Source: Hysterangium stoloniferum
Taxonomy: Eukaryota > Basidiomycota > Agaricomycetes > Hysterangiales > Hysterangiaceae
Reading direction: 5' to 3'
DNA: 64,000 bases
Assembly: GCA_015178975.1 (NCBI GenBank)
Contig: WHVD01000010.1
Span: 248,001-312,000 of the forward strand
In this document: positions 23,526 through 34,479 of the stretch, piece after piece
Position numbering within the stretch: the first letter of the stretch is position 1
Layout of the letters: each line of letters begins with the position of its first letter
Position numbers and translations under genes: made by a program
The notes under the pieces: generated by a model
Databases searched by the model: none
What the model saw: only the letters and a program-made list of their open reading frames with translations
What the model was told of the DNA's origin: nothing

Positions 23526-23816
23526 TTTGTAGGAGGGAGATAGCTTGATCTCTTTTGAGAGGAGAAATATTTTTCATGATAAGAGTGATAGTTAAGATGT
23601 GACTGTCACAGTCACACATCAATTAGAACATTGAATATATGTCACATGATTTGTTTTAGAATTTTATGATCCCTCTAGTATATAATATGATATAGTGAAA
23701 TCTGTGAAAAGATAGGGTTCCAAAACTGTCCCAATGATTGGCTATTTTTAAATATTCACTGTGACACCAATTTCCATCAATATTATGTAATGTGTGGGTA
23801 TATCAAAGCTAGTATG

Positions 23817-24642
23817 TGTTACGACCGGACAATGCCGCCGGACTCCGGGCACTAACCCGTACGCCCCCACGCACTACAAGCACCAATCGTCTGTTTATAG
23901 GATTTCCCACCCAGACTCCGTTATTTCAAGACTCGTTACGTTCGACCTCATTACGACACATATCAGTCACCGGAATTCCCCCGGACTCCGTCTCTGTCTA
24001 TGTCCGTCTTCATCCCACGCATCAGTCACCGGTCCCCGCTTAGAATCCCATTACCGCTCTAATCGAGCCCCGTTCCCGTTTTAGTCAAATGACCTGTCAC
24101 GATTTAGGATCCACTCCCGCTCCGTTTCCCGTTATGGGTTATGCTTTGTCACGATTCGGACTCCGCTCCGTTCTGTTCCATTCCTAACACCAATTTGGTG
24201 TTTACTATTCCCGTTTCATGTTTTGTTAGTTTCATTTCGCCATTACTGGATTTGGTATGTCATTCACTCCGTGGTCTATATAAACTGGCAGATGTTGTAC
24301 ATACAATCCAGTCAGAAAATTAGCTTAGATTCCCCCCAGTAATCTAATAATATTTTCCGCTCTAAAAACCTTACTCGATTCACATCGCTCGCACTAGTCG
24401 GAGCCCACGGGCTCCGGCGCATCTATCTCTCTCAACCAACTCGACTCACGACCCACGACCCACGACCCCCGACTTACGACCTACGACCCACAAACCCCGC
24501 CCAGACTCCCCGGGATCCCCGTCCGTCCGTTTGAAATTGGACAACACGATCTAGCGAGGGCGCAGCCTATAAGCTGAAGCCAAGTCCTACCGGATATCCC
24601 GTGGGTTTCTCCGGAAACCCGGCCTGTGTGTGTATCCTAACA
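23817..24642 (+). repeat. solo LTR, family A copy 7, in Tc1 right TIR
   Basis: TGTTACGACC to GTATCCTAACA, exact duplication GTATG (23812-23816, 24643-24647). CpG-rich (for example TTACGACCGGAC, GCCGCCGGACTCCGGGC), so apparently young. Complete promoter TCTATATAAACTGG and initiation block GATGTTGTACATACAATCC. 826 bp. Confidence 0.95.
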
Positions 24643-24749
24643 GTATGCTAAGGTATATGTGAGAATATTTTCACTATTTGAGAAAATTTATTTGGTAGGT
24701 TATAAAGCATTTATTGAGAATTACAAAAACATTGGGACAGTTTTGGAAG

Positions 24750-25589
24750 TGTTACGACCGGACAATCCTGCCGGACTCCGGGCACTAACCTGTACACCCC
24801 CACGCGCTACAAGCACCAATCGTCTGTTTATAGGATTTCCCGCCCAGACTCCATTACGTCAAGACTCATTACGTTCGACCTCATTACGACACATATCAGC
24901 TACCGGACTTCCCCCGGACTCCGTCTCTGTCTATGTCCATCTTCGTCCCACGCATCAGTCACCGGTCCCCACTTAGAATCCCGTCACCGCTCTAATCGAG
25001 CCCCGTTCCCGTTTTAGTCAAATGACCTGTCACGATTTAGGATCCACTCCCGCTCCATTTCCCGTTATGGGTTATGCTTTGTCACAATTCAGACTCCGCT
25101 CCGTTCCGTTCCGTTCCTAACACCAATTTGGTGTTTACTATTCCCGTTTCATGTTTTGTTAGTTTTGTTTCGCCATTACTGGATTTTGGTATGTCATTCA
25201 CTCCATGGTCTATATAAACTGGCAGATGTTGTACATACAATCCAGTCAGAAAATTAGCTTAGATTCCCCCCAGTAATCTAATAACATTTTCTGCTCTAAA
25301 ACCTTACTTAATTCACACCGCTCGCACTAGTCGGAGCCCACGGGCTCCGGCACATCTATCTCTCTCAACCAACTCAACTCACGACCCACGACCTCCAACT
25401 TATGACTCATGACCCCCGACTTATGATCTATGACCCACGAACCCCGCCCAGACTCCCCGGGATCCCCGTCGGTCCGTTTGAAATTGGACAACACGATCTA
25501 GCGAGGGTGCAGCCTATAAGCTGAAACCAAGTTCTACCGGATATCCCACGGGTTTCCCCGGAAACCCGGCCTGTGTGTGTATCCTAACA
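24750..25589 (+). repeat. solo LTR, family A copy 8, in last bases of Tc1
   Basis: TGTTACGACC to GTATCCTAACA, exact duplication GGAAG (24745-24749, 25590-25594). It interrupts the terminal 11 bases of the Tc1 inverted repeat. CpG-rich and very close to copy 7. 840 bp. Confidence 0.95.
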
Positions 25590-26868
25590 GGAAGCCACTG
25601 TATATGCATCCATGCCCTATATGCACCAATTGTCAGTTCACCAGAATTCCCACCTGGACTCCATACGTCAGACTTGTCCACGCTCAACTTCGTTACGTCA
25701 TGTATCAGTCACTGGAATACCTGCCAGACTCCATCCCTGTCTATGTCTGACCTCATCCCACGTGTCAGTCACTAGACCCCACTTGGAAAACCCGTCATCA
25801 CTCTAACTGAGCCCTGTTCCTGTTTTAGTCATTGACCTGTCACAATTTGGACTCCACTCCCGCTCCGTTTCCTGTTATGGTTTATGATTTGTCACAATTC
25901 GGACTCCACTCTGTTCCATCCCATTCCTAACACCAATTTGGTGTTTACTATTCTCATTTTATGTTTTGCTAGTTCTGTTTCATTATTACTGGATTTGGTA
26001 TGTCATTCATTCCATGCTCTACATATATAGTCTGGCAGATGTTGTACATACAATCCAGTCAGAAAATCGGCTTAGATTCCCCCCACTAATCTAATACCTT
26101 TTCTGCTCTAAACTTCTCCTTGAATTACACTGCTCCCACTAGTCAGAGCCCATGGGCTCCGATGCATCTATCTCTTTTATTTATCTCGACTCCCCGACCT
26201 CTCGACCCATGACCTCTGACCTACAAACCCTCGACCCACGAACCCTGCCCAGACTCCCTGGGTTTCCCGTCTGCCTATTTGAAATTGGACAACACGATCT
26301 TGTGAGGGTGCAGCCCATAAGCTGAAGCCAAGTCCTACTGGATTCCCCATGGGTTTCTCCGGAAACCTGCCATGTACATATCCTAACACAGGTCATTTGA
26401 CCATAACGGGAATGGGGCTCAGTTAGAGAGCTGTTGGGTATTCTGAGAGGAGTCCAGTGACTGGTATGTGGGACAGGGTCAGAGATAGACAGATGCAGGT
26501 TCCGGTGGGTATTCTGGTGACTGATACTGTACATGAAGTGATGAAGGTTGAGCATGGGCAGGTCTGATGTCCGGAGTCTGGTGGGTATTCTGGTAATCGA
26601 TAACTGGTGCATGTAGGGTGTGGGTGCATATAAGTTAGTGCCTGGAGTCTGGTGGGTTTTCCAGTCGTAACACCACACCTCTGCAGTTTTCCTGTTGATT
26701 TCAAAATTTGATGCCCATGCCCTTGACTGTTGCCCCTGAACTTTCACACACCATTGCCCACAGTTTGGACCATCACGATTACCATTTTCATGCCAATTCA
26801 CTCACTGTTGTTGCTACTGCATTTTTCCTGTTGCTGCTACATTTTGCACTGCTGCCACATCTTTCCAC

Positions 26869-27353
26869 TGTTAAGTGTGGGGCTCATGGGTGGGTCTCTG
26901 GGGAAACCCACAGAAGTTCCAGGAAGGATGCAGCTTCAGCTTATATGCTGTGCCTTCACAGATTGTGTTGTCCAATTTCAAACAAAAGTGGATGGGAAAC
27001 CCATGGGTTCCAAGAATGTGCAGGGAGCAAATGCCACATCAAAACTAAGTTGATTTTCTGATCAGATTGTATGTACAAATAACTATTGAGCTATATAGAC
27101 TAGTAGATTATTGTACTACTAGCTTAGACATACAAAAAGACATATCAAGAGTACAATAACACAATAAACCAGATGTCAAACAAATAGGGAAACACAACAG
27201 TAAACTAAACCAGATGACAAATGGGCAAAGACAGATTGAGAACAAAGGGGTCCAGAATGTCCAGGTGGGTTCAGTGCATCATTCATATGTAAGATACAGA
27301 GAGTCAGCATTATAGGATGGGGTCCAGGTCCTGTGGGTTTTCTGGTCATAACA
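26869..27353 (-). repeat. solo LTR, family A-related, short copy 9
   Basis: TGTTAAGTGT to TGGTCATAACA, exact duplication TCCAC (26864-26868, 27354-27358). Only 485 bp: the start (hairpin CAGCTTATATGCTG) and end match family A but the middle is shortened and diverged. The TATA-like ACTAGTCTATATAG block is recognisable on the minus strand. Confidence 0.88.
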
Positions 27354-27477
27354 TCCACCAACATCACTGTTTCACCCCTATTGCCCATTCCTCCAACATT
27401 TCCAGTGCATTTTTTCACTATTGCCACATTTTCCACTTGTCTTCACATTTTTCACTCACCATTATATTCTGGTTGCC

Positions 27478-28075
27478 ATGCTTGTCATGAATGTACAAGC
27501 TCAAATTCCAATAATATTCAATTTGACATTCCTTCAACCTTCTTTGACTTTCCTTTGACTTTCCTTTGACTTTCCTTTGACTTTCCTTTGACTTTCCTTT
27601 GACTTTCTGACTCAATTTCTGACTTGACTATATTTTTCGAGATCCTTCAACTAATCTTCAACTTGTCTCAGTTTGACATCATTGATGATTTCACTCTGAT
27701 ATCGTATTATTATCATAGGTAAATGATAAATAGCATAAAAGGACAAAGATAGGACACAGAAGCACACCAGTAATTATGTCAAAGAAATCTCAGATAGAAG
27801 TCAAATTAATAATACAATAGTAATAATACATATTATGGTACAGGTTTTCTGACTGACTTTCCTCACTCCTATCATTTCCCTTTTATGCTATTTATCATTT
27901 ACCTATGATAATAATATGATATCAGAGTGAAATCATCAATGATGTCAAACTGAGACAAGTTGTAGATTAGTTGAGTTGGAAATCAAATTGGAAAGTCAAA
28001 GGAAAATTGAAGAAAGTCAAAGGAATGTCAAATTGAATATTACTGGAATTTGAGCTTGTACATTCATGACAATGC
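27478..28075. mobile_element. foldback (MITE-like) element with long inverted repeats
   Basis: Arms of about 200-270 bp: left 27478-27755, right about 27880-28075 (TTGTCATGAATGTACAAGC at the left edge and GCTTGTACATTCATGACAA at the right edge). Flanked by TGC on both sides, a possible 3-bp target duplication. The left arm carries a small tandem array; the right arm has only a partly matching version. No coding capacity. Class uncertain. Confidence 0.7.
27537..27607. repeat. 11-bp tandem repeat
   Basis: Six near-perfect copies of CTTTGACTTTC in the left arm of the foldback element; the right arm has only two or three diverged copies, so the array expanded after the arms formed. Confidence 0.9.
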
Positions 28076-28232
28076 TGTTACTTGTCACAATATGTTCGAT
28101 TCCCCACCACTGCCAAATTATTGTGATGGTTTTCACTTGTCATTTCATCCTGGTTGGATCTCATTCACACAGGTTTATCTTCCCCTCCTCCCTGACTCCC
28201 AGATTGTTTTGATTTGCTGCTGTTCATCAATG

Positions 28233-28954
28233 TGTTACGACCGTGTCGCAACCCTATCGGTCCCGAGGTTATCGCCACTTGTCAACGTTTCAAGTCATCC
28301 TCTCGGAAACCATCGGCCCCGAAGCTGACGAATGTTTTCGCGAAGATCAAACTCTGTTTACGCCCACATCAAAATAACTCGTATTGTCTGGTCAAACTTT
28401 GATACGTCCCCTTTATTATGTTGATCCGTTCAATCTTATGTTTCGCATATGTGTATCTATATTTGTAGTCCTTGAACTATTTCCTTTTATCGTAAATCCC
28501 GCTCTCGGTTATCATCGGCCTCCAAACTAATCATAAACTTCCCGTTCCTAGTCAAGCTTATTGTTAATACCGTGTTCCGCCCTTCTCCCCATTAGTATTT
28601 TCCAGACGCCTGTTACTTGTATATGAACCCGCTGTAGTTGTAGTCACTAGGCAATCAGAATATCGACTCAGAACACCCTCGTACGCCTGTATCAGCCTCA
28701 TACTAAGAATCCCCCATCTGCCTTCGCATGCGCTCACCCACTCCCGGCCCCGACCCCTTGGCCCGATGCTCGACTTGTCTTTCGGTTCCGATCGGTATCA
28801 CGCCGAAAGGTACTCATTAGGATTAGTCTTCGCCCGCCCGAAATTTAAGGACATCCTACAGATATTTGCGAGGGCGCAGCACATAAGCTGAAGCCAAGTC
28901 CTTCCGATCGGTCCCTGTCGGCCACCGACATTAGTCAGTTTTCAGTTCTTAACA
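28233..28954 (+). repeat. solo LTR, family A subgroup, copy 10
   Basis: TGTTACGACC to GTTCTTAACA, exact duplication CAATG (28228-28232, 28955-28959). 722 bp. Shares with family A only the first bases and the U5 region (CAGCACATAAGCTG hairpin, AAGCCAAGTCC); the middle is different and CpG-rich, so it is a distinct, fairly young subfamily. Confidence 0.92.
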
Positions 28955-29065
28955 CAATGCCTGCATGCTGGAGCTAGAAAATTGAAGACTTGGAGACTTA
29001 TTTAGGAGTAAATTTCTTTTCTTTTCAATTGCTTTTAATTGGAAAACTTCTATATTTCAGGGAGT

Positions 29066-30030
29066 GCTTTGGGAACCTTGATTTGCTCAAGGGAGTGTGT
29101 TAGAATATAGGGCCATGTGTGAACATGCACAAGGTGCTACACTGGCAATTTGCCACCCCATTGTTCTTTTGATTTAGCTTAATTCTGTGTTGCTGCACAC
29201 TATTGTTCTCATGGTGTATATAAGTAGTATACATAGTTTGTTTGTAATTACACTATCCATTTGCCTCCTATGAGACACAGAGGTCAAATGGAAATTATAT
29301 TTATCTTTGCTTATGATTCTTATGAACTTTGAGAACTGATTTCAATAGTTTTAATCCACTTCTCATTATCAAAGTGTGGTACAAAAATCATAACATTGAA
29401 TTAACTATCCTGATCATTTCAACAGTTTTAATGCACTTCTGATTATCAGAATATGGTGTAAAAATCATAACATTGAATTAACTATCCTGATATTGCTTCT
29501 CAGTCCTCTCCTCTTCAAACAACCATGATCAACCATCAATAAATGCATCCTTCATATGTTGTCCATACACCATATATGGCTCCCATGTGTGATGTCATAC
29601 ATGTACATGTAATGCCATACCATAGCCTGACTGAAAAATCAACTAAAGAATTAGGTATCAAATATATTCTACTTGTCTATCACCAATATCAGGATAGTTA
29701 ATTCAATGTTATGAGGTTTTATACCACACTTTGATAATGAGAAGTGCATTAAAACTGTTGAAATCAGTTCTCGAAGTTCATCAGAATCATAAGCAAAGAT
29801 AAATATAATTTCCATTTGACCTCTGTGTCTCATAGGAGGCAAATGGATAGTGTAATTACAAAAATACTATACTACTTATATACACCATGAGAACAATAGT
29901 GTGTGGCAATACAGGATTAAGCTAAAATCAAAGACAATGGGGTGGCAAATTGCCGGTGTACCACCTTGTGCATGCTCACACAGCCCGATATTCTAACACA
30001 CTCCCTCGAGCAAATCAAGGTCCCCAAACC
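29066..30030. repeat. palindromic pair of copia-like LTR ends
   Basis: Two inverted arms of about 400 bp (left 29066-29494, right 29686-30030) around a 190-bp unique spacer. Each arm has a purine tract (GGGAGTG) just outside TGTTAGAATAT, a plus-strand TATA (GTGTATATAAGTAG, about 29213) in the left arm and its mirror in the right. The word CCTTGATTTGCTC outside the LTR start is also in both arms. This looks like two LTR+PPT ends joined head to head. The left arm also holds a tandem duplication of about 75 bp (29330-29490). Confidence 0.75.
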
Positions 30031-30245
30031 TCAACATGTTACAGGAATGATACGACACGTACAGGACGGATCCTGTGGAGTGAATCACTACGATAGTATT
30101 AGGGTTGACAGGGGCTACGCGTTCAATCTATAGTTTTTCAGTTAACATGCGGCCAATAATCACATATTTGATGTACCATCGATCCTCCTTGGAACCAGAG
30201 GTCTAGATCGGCCCTATCGCCCAAATTCCCATTTACATGCTGAAA

Positions 30246-31080
30246 TTATCCACTCATGGCATTGACAAAAACGAGGGCGACGTCTTGTCCAATTGCCGCT
30301 TCCGCAGCCTTATCGAGGTCATTTGACGGTGCGCTCGTAATGGCAGTTCCCGTCGCGTTAGATGCTACAAAGGCTTGGATAGCATCGATGGGTGGAACCA
30401 CAAAGTCCAATATGATTGACCCAGAGCCCCAGCTGTCGGTAAGTCCGTAAGTGACACGCTCACAGCGCATATATTCACCTTACCCCGAGACAACAGTGCC
30501 CCCGTCATATCCATCTAGAGAACGTCCATTTACGGGGCAATACTATCCAGTCCAATAACCGCTATCGTCTTTTCAGCGCCTTTCAGCGGAAGTCCACCAT
30601 CATTCTTCAGAAGAACGCTGCTCGCGCCAGCAACCCCAGCACTGACGTGGAGATTGAGCGGACCAGAGCCGTCGGGCTTTAACGCGTCAAAATTAGGGGG
30701 TGGGTAATCCGTGTCTTGGCCGAGACGAAACCATGGAGCAAGAATGTTCGAGACCATTTGGTCGAGGCGGGACTGAGGCACGTCTTTGAGGATTACTGCG
30801 GCTTCAAGAAAATCGCTGAAGACACCTCCGCCAATTAGAATGAAATCTCCAGGTTGTCCGTAGCAAGAATATTTGATGAAGTTTGAAAGAATCTAAAATT
30901 AGCACTTACTCCATGTCTAAGCCGGCATTGGCATATTGCGATGTAGTTGGGTGGGTAGCTCCCCAATCGCTCATCATGTAGCCTGCAGTCGTTTTAACTA
31001 GTCTCAATGACGCCTGACACGAAATAAGTACCTTGGGGAATCCGATTTGTTTAAGGGAGCCAGAGAAGATCTACAATGAC
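30246..31080 (-). pseudogene. GH3 beta-glucosidase fragment
   Basis: The minus strand shows the GH3 block around the nucleophile (GYMMSDWGATHPTTSQYANA GLDM, about 30930-30985), then SRLDQMVSNILAPWFRLGQD, then the start of the C-terminal domain (LLKNDGGLPLKGAEKTIAVI, WGSGSIILDFVVPPIDAIQA). The N-terminal half of the barrel and everything after about 30246 are missing. The border between the segment at about 31035 (SLKQIGFPK) and the SDW exon is out of phase. A functional enzyme would be secreted or vacuolar and cleave beta-glucosides; this remnant cannot. Confidence 0.88.
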
Positions 31081-31134
31081 GAGAGTACTGAAGGAAAGAC
31101 AGTGCGAGAATGATAGCATACTATTGTTAGAATA

Positions 31135-31620
31135 AAGACTGGACAATATATCAGTATTGGCTGGAGGGAGTGTAGTTGAGGTCTTCAACTAATTACGGTG
31201 TAAATTTCTACAGGTTCTACTAGTTGAGTACTAGTATAATCCGTCAGGGCTCGAGCCTTACAGTAAACGCATAGAGTAGGTATAATGCTCGTATTTCGGA
31301 AAGACTAAAAAGCAAACAACGCGGAACTTATCACAGGCATAAATAATTACCCCTAGGGGTGCCTTTGAGACACGATCACAGAAGAAAGAGGGGAGACGAC
31401 AAAGCCAAGCCTGCCGCAGGAAGAAGAACAAGTTTAACTTAGGATCAGAAGGCACGCAGTCTAAACTATTAACCTTATAACACACGAAATAAACCTATGT
31501 TAGACAAGGTTCAAACCCGGACGTCATAAAGAAAATCATAATTATGAACGACGACTTCAACTGACTTACACACCAAAAAATCAGACCTGAGGACATTCTT
31601 CTATCTAACACACGGGGAAA
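31135..31620. repeat. possible LTR interrupting GH3 upstream region
   Basis: Begins TGTTAGAATA and ends CTATCTAACA, 486 bp, close to the 483-bp family B LTR. I find no matching flanking duplication, so this is tentative. The following 400 bases show no recognisable gene apart from a short open stretch (KFGYEALNIMKGR, minus strand). Confidence 0.4.
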
Positions 31621-32135
31621 ATTAACCTGCCTTTCATGATGTTGAGTGCCTCATACCCAAACTTTGAGGCCTCCGTCTGTTTGGGATCTGGATTAGTACC
31701 TGCCCTTTATAGGATATTCAGGGGACCTCTGCTCATATCGCAATAATTTTTACTCCGAGTTATCGCCGTATCATTTGTACATAAATAGCCGTCAGAGCAG
31801 TTGTGTATTCAATACTCATATCATACGGTAAAGCTAAATCACCGTTAGAGGGGTCATGGGGTTAAGGGGGGATTTGTTGTTGCTATGGTTTATTTTCTTC
31901 CACGATGAAATTGCCACCAGACCTAGCCCAGAGTACATAGATTGTTTTTCGGTGCATATTTTCCATGGTTAACAGCTCTAGCTTTTCATAAAATGATTTA
32001 AACTCTCTTCTATCAAAATTTCTAGCATCAAATTATCTTAATCCGAGTTCCTGTGATCTGCGGAAATAATATCAATTGATGCATTATGTTAAGAGCTGGA
32101 ATTAAATGAAACTAAAGGGAAACACAAGGACTGTT

Positions 32136-32509
32136 AAGGACCAGGTTTACAAGGGGTTCCAGGCAGACTGTAGGTATGCTGAGGACAATTAGGACTTGGC
32201 TTCAGTGCTGCATCCTTGTGGAATTGTCAGTGTCCTAATGCCATATGGACAAGGACTTAGCATATTGTTGGACCCAAGGATACATCTGAGGATGAAGAGG
32301 GAGTTACATTTTCTAGTAAGAAAAGAGAAGACCAAGGACTTGTTGGAATTGGTGATGAAACCACCCTTTTCCTAGGGGCAGTTCACCCATTTCTTCACTT
32401 TTTCATAGGAGGATGCTAATTGTGGACCATGTTTTCTGAGGTTAATGCATGCCAGAACCAGTGTACACCTAAAATAGCATCCTACCTATCATGTCAGAAG
32501 GTGATTCAC
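32136..32509 (-). repeat. truncated LTR fragment with the conserved motif
   Basis: Starts TGTTAAGGACC and contains GGACTTGGCTTCAGTGCTGC, a version of the shared LTR motif in which the hairpin loop is deleted. No 3' end was found before the next LTR start at 32510. Confidence 0.5.
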
Positions 32510-33510
32510 TGTCAGGAACCAGAAAATCCACCAGCCTCTGGGCTCCTGGACCCCATCCTACATGCTCCTGACCCTCTATATTGTATAGTTACAACTGGAG
32601 TTCCCACTGAAGCCCGTATGTCAACTTGTTTATGCCTGACTCTCTGTATACACCCCACCTTCTCTGCCCCCAACTTGACACCTTCTGTTATGACCTGGAA
32701 TCCATCAGACTCTGCCCTTTGACATTTAACATGTCCTTGGTCATCTCCCAAACTGGACTCCAACCGGACTCCTGGGACCTGCACATCACCCCATATGCAC
32801 CAGTTGTCAGACTCCACCTGCCTTGTACCTCAACCTGTCTATATCTGACACTGTGTCATATACACCAGTCCTCGGACTCTGCCAGACCTGGACATCAACC
32901 TGCTTATACCCGACTCTCTGTGTCTCATGTACCCATCACTGGACTTCCAGAACCCCTCTAACAGAGCATAGAACCCTGCTCCCATTATGGCCAAATGGTC
33001 TGTCATGTGTCTCATGTACCAGTCGTCAGACTCCACTGGACTCTTAACTCCACCCTATATACACCTGACACTCTGTATCTCCTGGACCAGTCACCAGACC
33101 CTGACCAGACTCCCCGGAACCCCTCTAACAGAGCCCCATTCCCATTATGGTCTAATGACCTGTCATGATTCATTCTCCACTCCTGTTCTGTTCTGTCCCT
33201 AATTCCCAGTTTAGTATTTACTTGTTTCATTTTATGTTTAATACTTCTGCCCCTCATTAATACCAGATTTGGTATTATTACATTTCACAGTCTATATAAG
33301 TCTCCTATATTCATGTAATTACATAGAATCCAGTTTCAATCTCGAACAAGTTACACCCCTGATCCAGTCTCTGCTCCTCTCATCTGTCTGCATGCTCAAT
33401 TCCCAGAACTCCCATGGGAACTCCAGAATCTACATCTCCTTGTATGCATTCTGTCAGCTCAAAATTTGGACACCCAAATGAGTGTATGAAGGCACAGCCC
33501 ATAAGCTGAA
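32510..33510 (+). repeat. LTR, family A copy 11, 3' end not located
   Basis: Starts TGTCAGGAACC and follows family A copy 2 in sequence, with promoter CAGTCTATATAAGTC (about 33287) and U5 motif CAGCCCATAAGCTGAAGCC (about 33488). No ATCCTAACA end or flanking duplication was seen, so the 3' border is approximate. CpG-poor. Confidence 0.7.
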
Positions 33511-33647
33511 GCCAAGTCCATCTCATCAGTACCACCATACTTCTGGTAATTATTCTGATACCATGTTCCTTGTACTAATATCCCTGGCAACTCCCCTGGA
33601 CTTATTACCTGGGGACTCCATGGGACATTTCCCAGAAAAGAGGTGTT

Positions 33648-34474
33648 TGTTATGACCAGAATTCCCACCGGACTCCAGGCACTAACTTATATGCACCCGT
33701 GCCCTATACACACCAATTGTCAGTTTACCGGAATACCTGCCGGACTCCATACATCAGACTTGTCTACATTTGACTTCGTTACATTGTGTTTCAGTCACCA
33801 GAATAACTGCCAGACTCCGTCCCTGTCTATGTCCGACCTTGTCCCATGCATCAGTCACTGGACCCCGCTCAGAAAACCTGTCATCCCTCTAACTGAGCCC
33901 CATTCCCATTTTAGTCAAATGACCTGTCACAATTTGGACTCCACTCCCGCTCCATTTCTTGTTATGGTTTATGATTTGTCACAATTTGGACTCTGCTCCG
34001 TTCCATCCCATTCTAACACCAAATTTGGTGTTTACTATTCTCATTTTATGTTTTGCTAGTTCCATTTAATTATTACTGGATTTGGTATGTCATTCATTCC
34101 ACGGTCTATTTAGTCTGGTAGATGTTGTACATACAATTTAGTCAGAAAATCGGCTTAGATTCCCCCCAGTAATCTAATGCATTTTCCGCCCTAAACTCCT
34201 ACTTGAATTACACTGCTCACACTAGTTGGAGCCCACAGGCTCCGGCGCATCTATGTACCTCTCTTACCTATCTCAACTCACGACCCCTCAACCCACGACC
34301 TCCGACCTATGACCCCTCAACCCATGAACCCTGCCCAGACTCCCCAGGATTCCTGTCTGCCTGTCTGAAATTGGACAACACGATCTCGTGAGGGTGCAGC
34401 CTATAAGCTGAAGCCAAGTCCTACCGGATATTCTGTGGGTTTCTCCGGAGACCCACCATGTACATACCCTAACA
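33648..34474 (+). repeat. solo LTR, family A copy 12
   Basis: TGTTATGACC to ATACCCTAACA, exact duplication GTGTT (33643-33647, 34475-34479). 827 bp with standard promoter and 3' hairpins. The frame at 33643-34059 is not a gene. Confidence 0.94.
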
Positions 34475-34479
34475 GTGTT

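Larger units (their letters stand above)
21497..25600 (-). mobile_element. Tc1/mariner transposon with three nested solo LTRs
   Basis: Ends are CAGTGGCTTCC and GGAAGCCACTG, flanked by the TA target duplication (21495-21496, 25601-25602). Without the three LTRs it is about 1.6 kb. Terminal inverted repeats are long (about 210 bp), each with the outer word TTCCAAAACTGTCCCAATG repeated at its inner edge in inverted orientation. One transposase pseudogene on the minus strand. LTRs sit at 22406-23223, 23817-24642 and 24750-25589. Confidence 0.95.
21456..26388 (+). repeat. family A LTR copy 5, host of the Tc1 element
   Basis: The LTR pieces are 21456-21494 and 25603-26388; the 4.1 kb between is the Tc1 element. 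Starts TGTTACAACC, ends CATATCCTAACA, exact duplication CAGGT (21451-21455, 26389-26393). Removing Tc1 plus one TA restores a continuous family A sequence (…GGGACTAACTTA then TATGCATCC…). Confidence 0.93.
20340..26672 (-). repeat. outermost LTR of the nested stack, family A copy 4
   Basis: Only the pieces 20340-20855, 21399-21455 and 26389-26672 belong to this LTR; together they make a normal family A LTR (about 0.85 kb) on the minus strand. It starts TGTTAAGTTG and ends CAGTCGTAACA. The flank CACCA before the start is matched by CACCA at 26671-26675, which overlaps the terminal CA; loss of one CA would explain this. Two separate insertions entered it at the same word, TGTGACAGGT. Confidence 0.85.

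Noticed and set aside
31135-31620. Solo LTR of family B in the GH3 region
   Set aside because: Size and ends fit but no target duplication matches; kept only as a low-confidence repeat.
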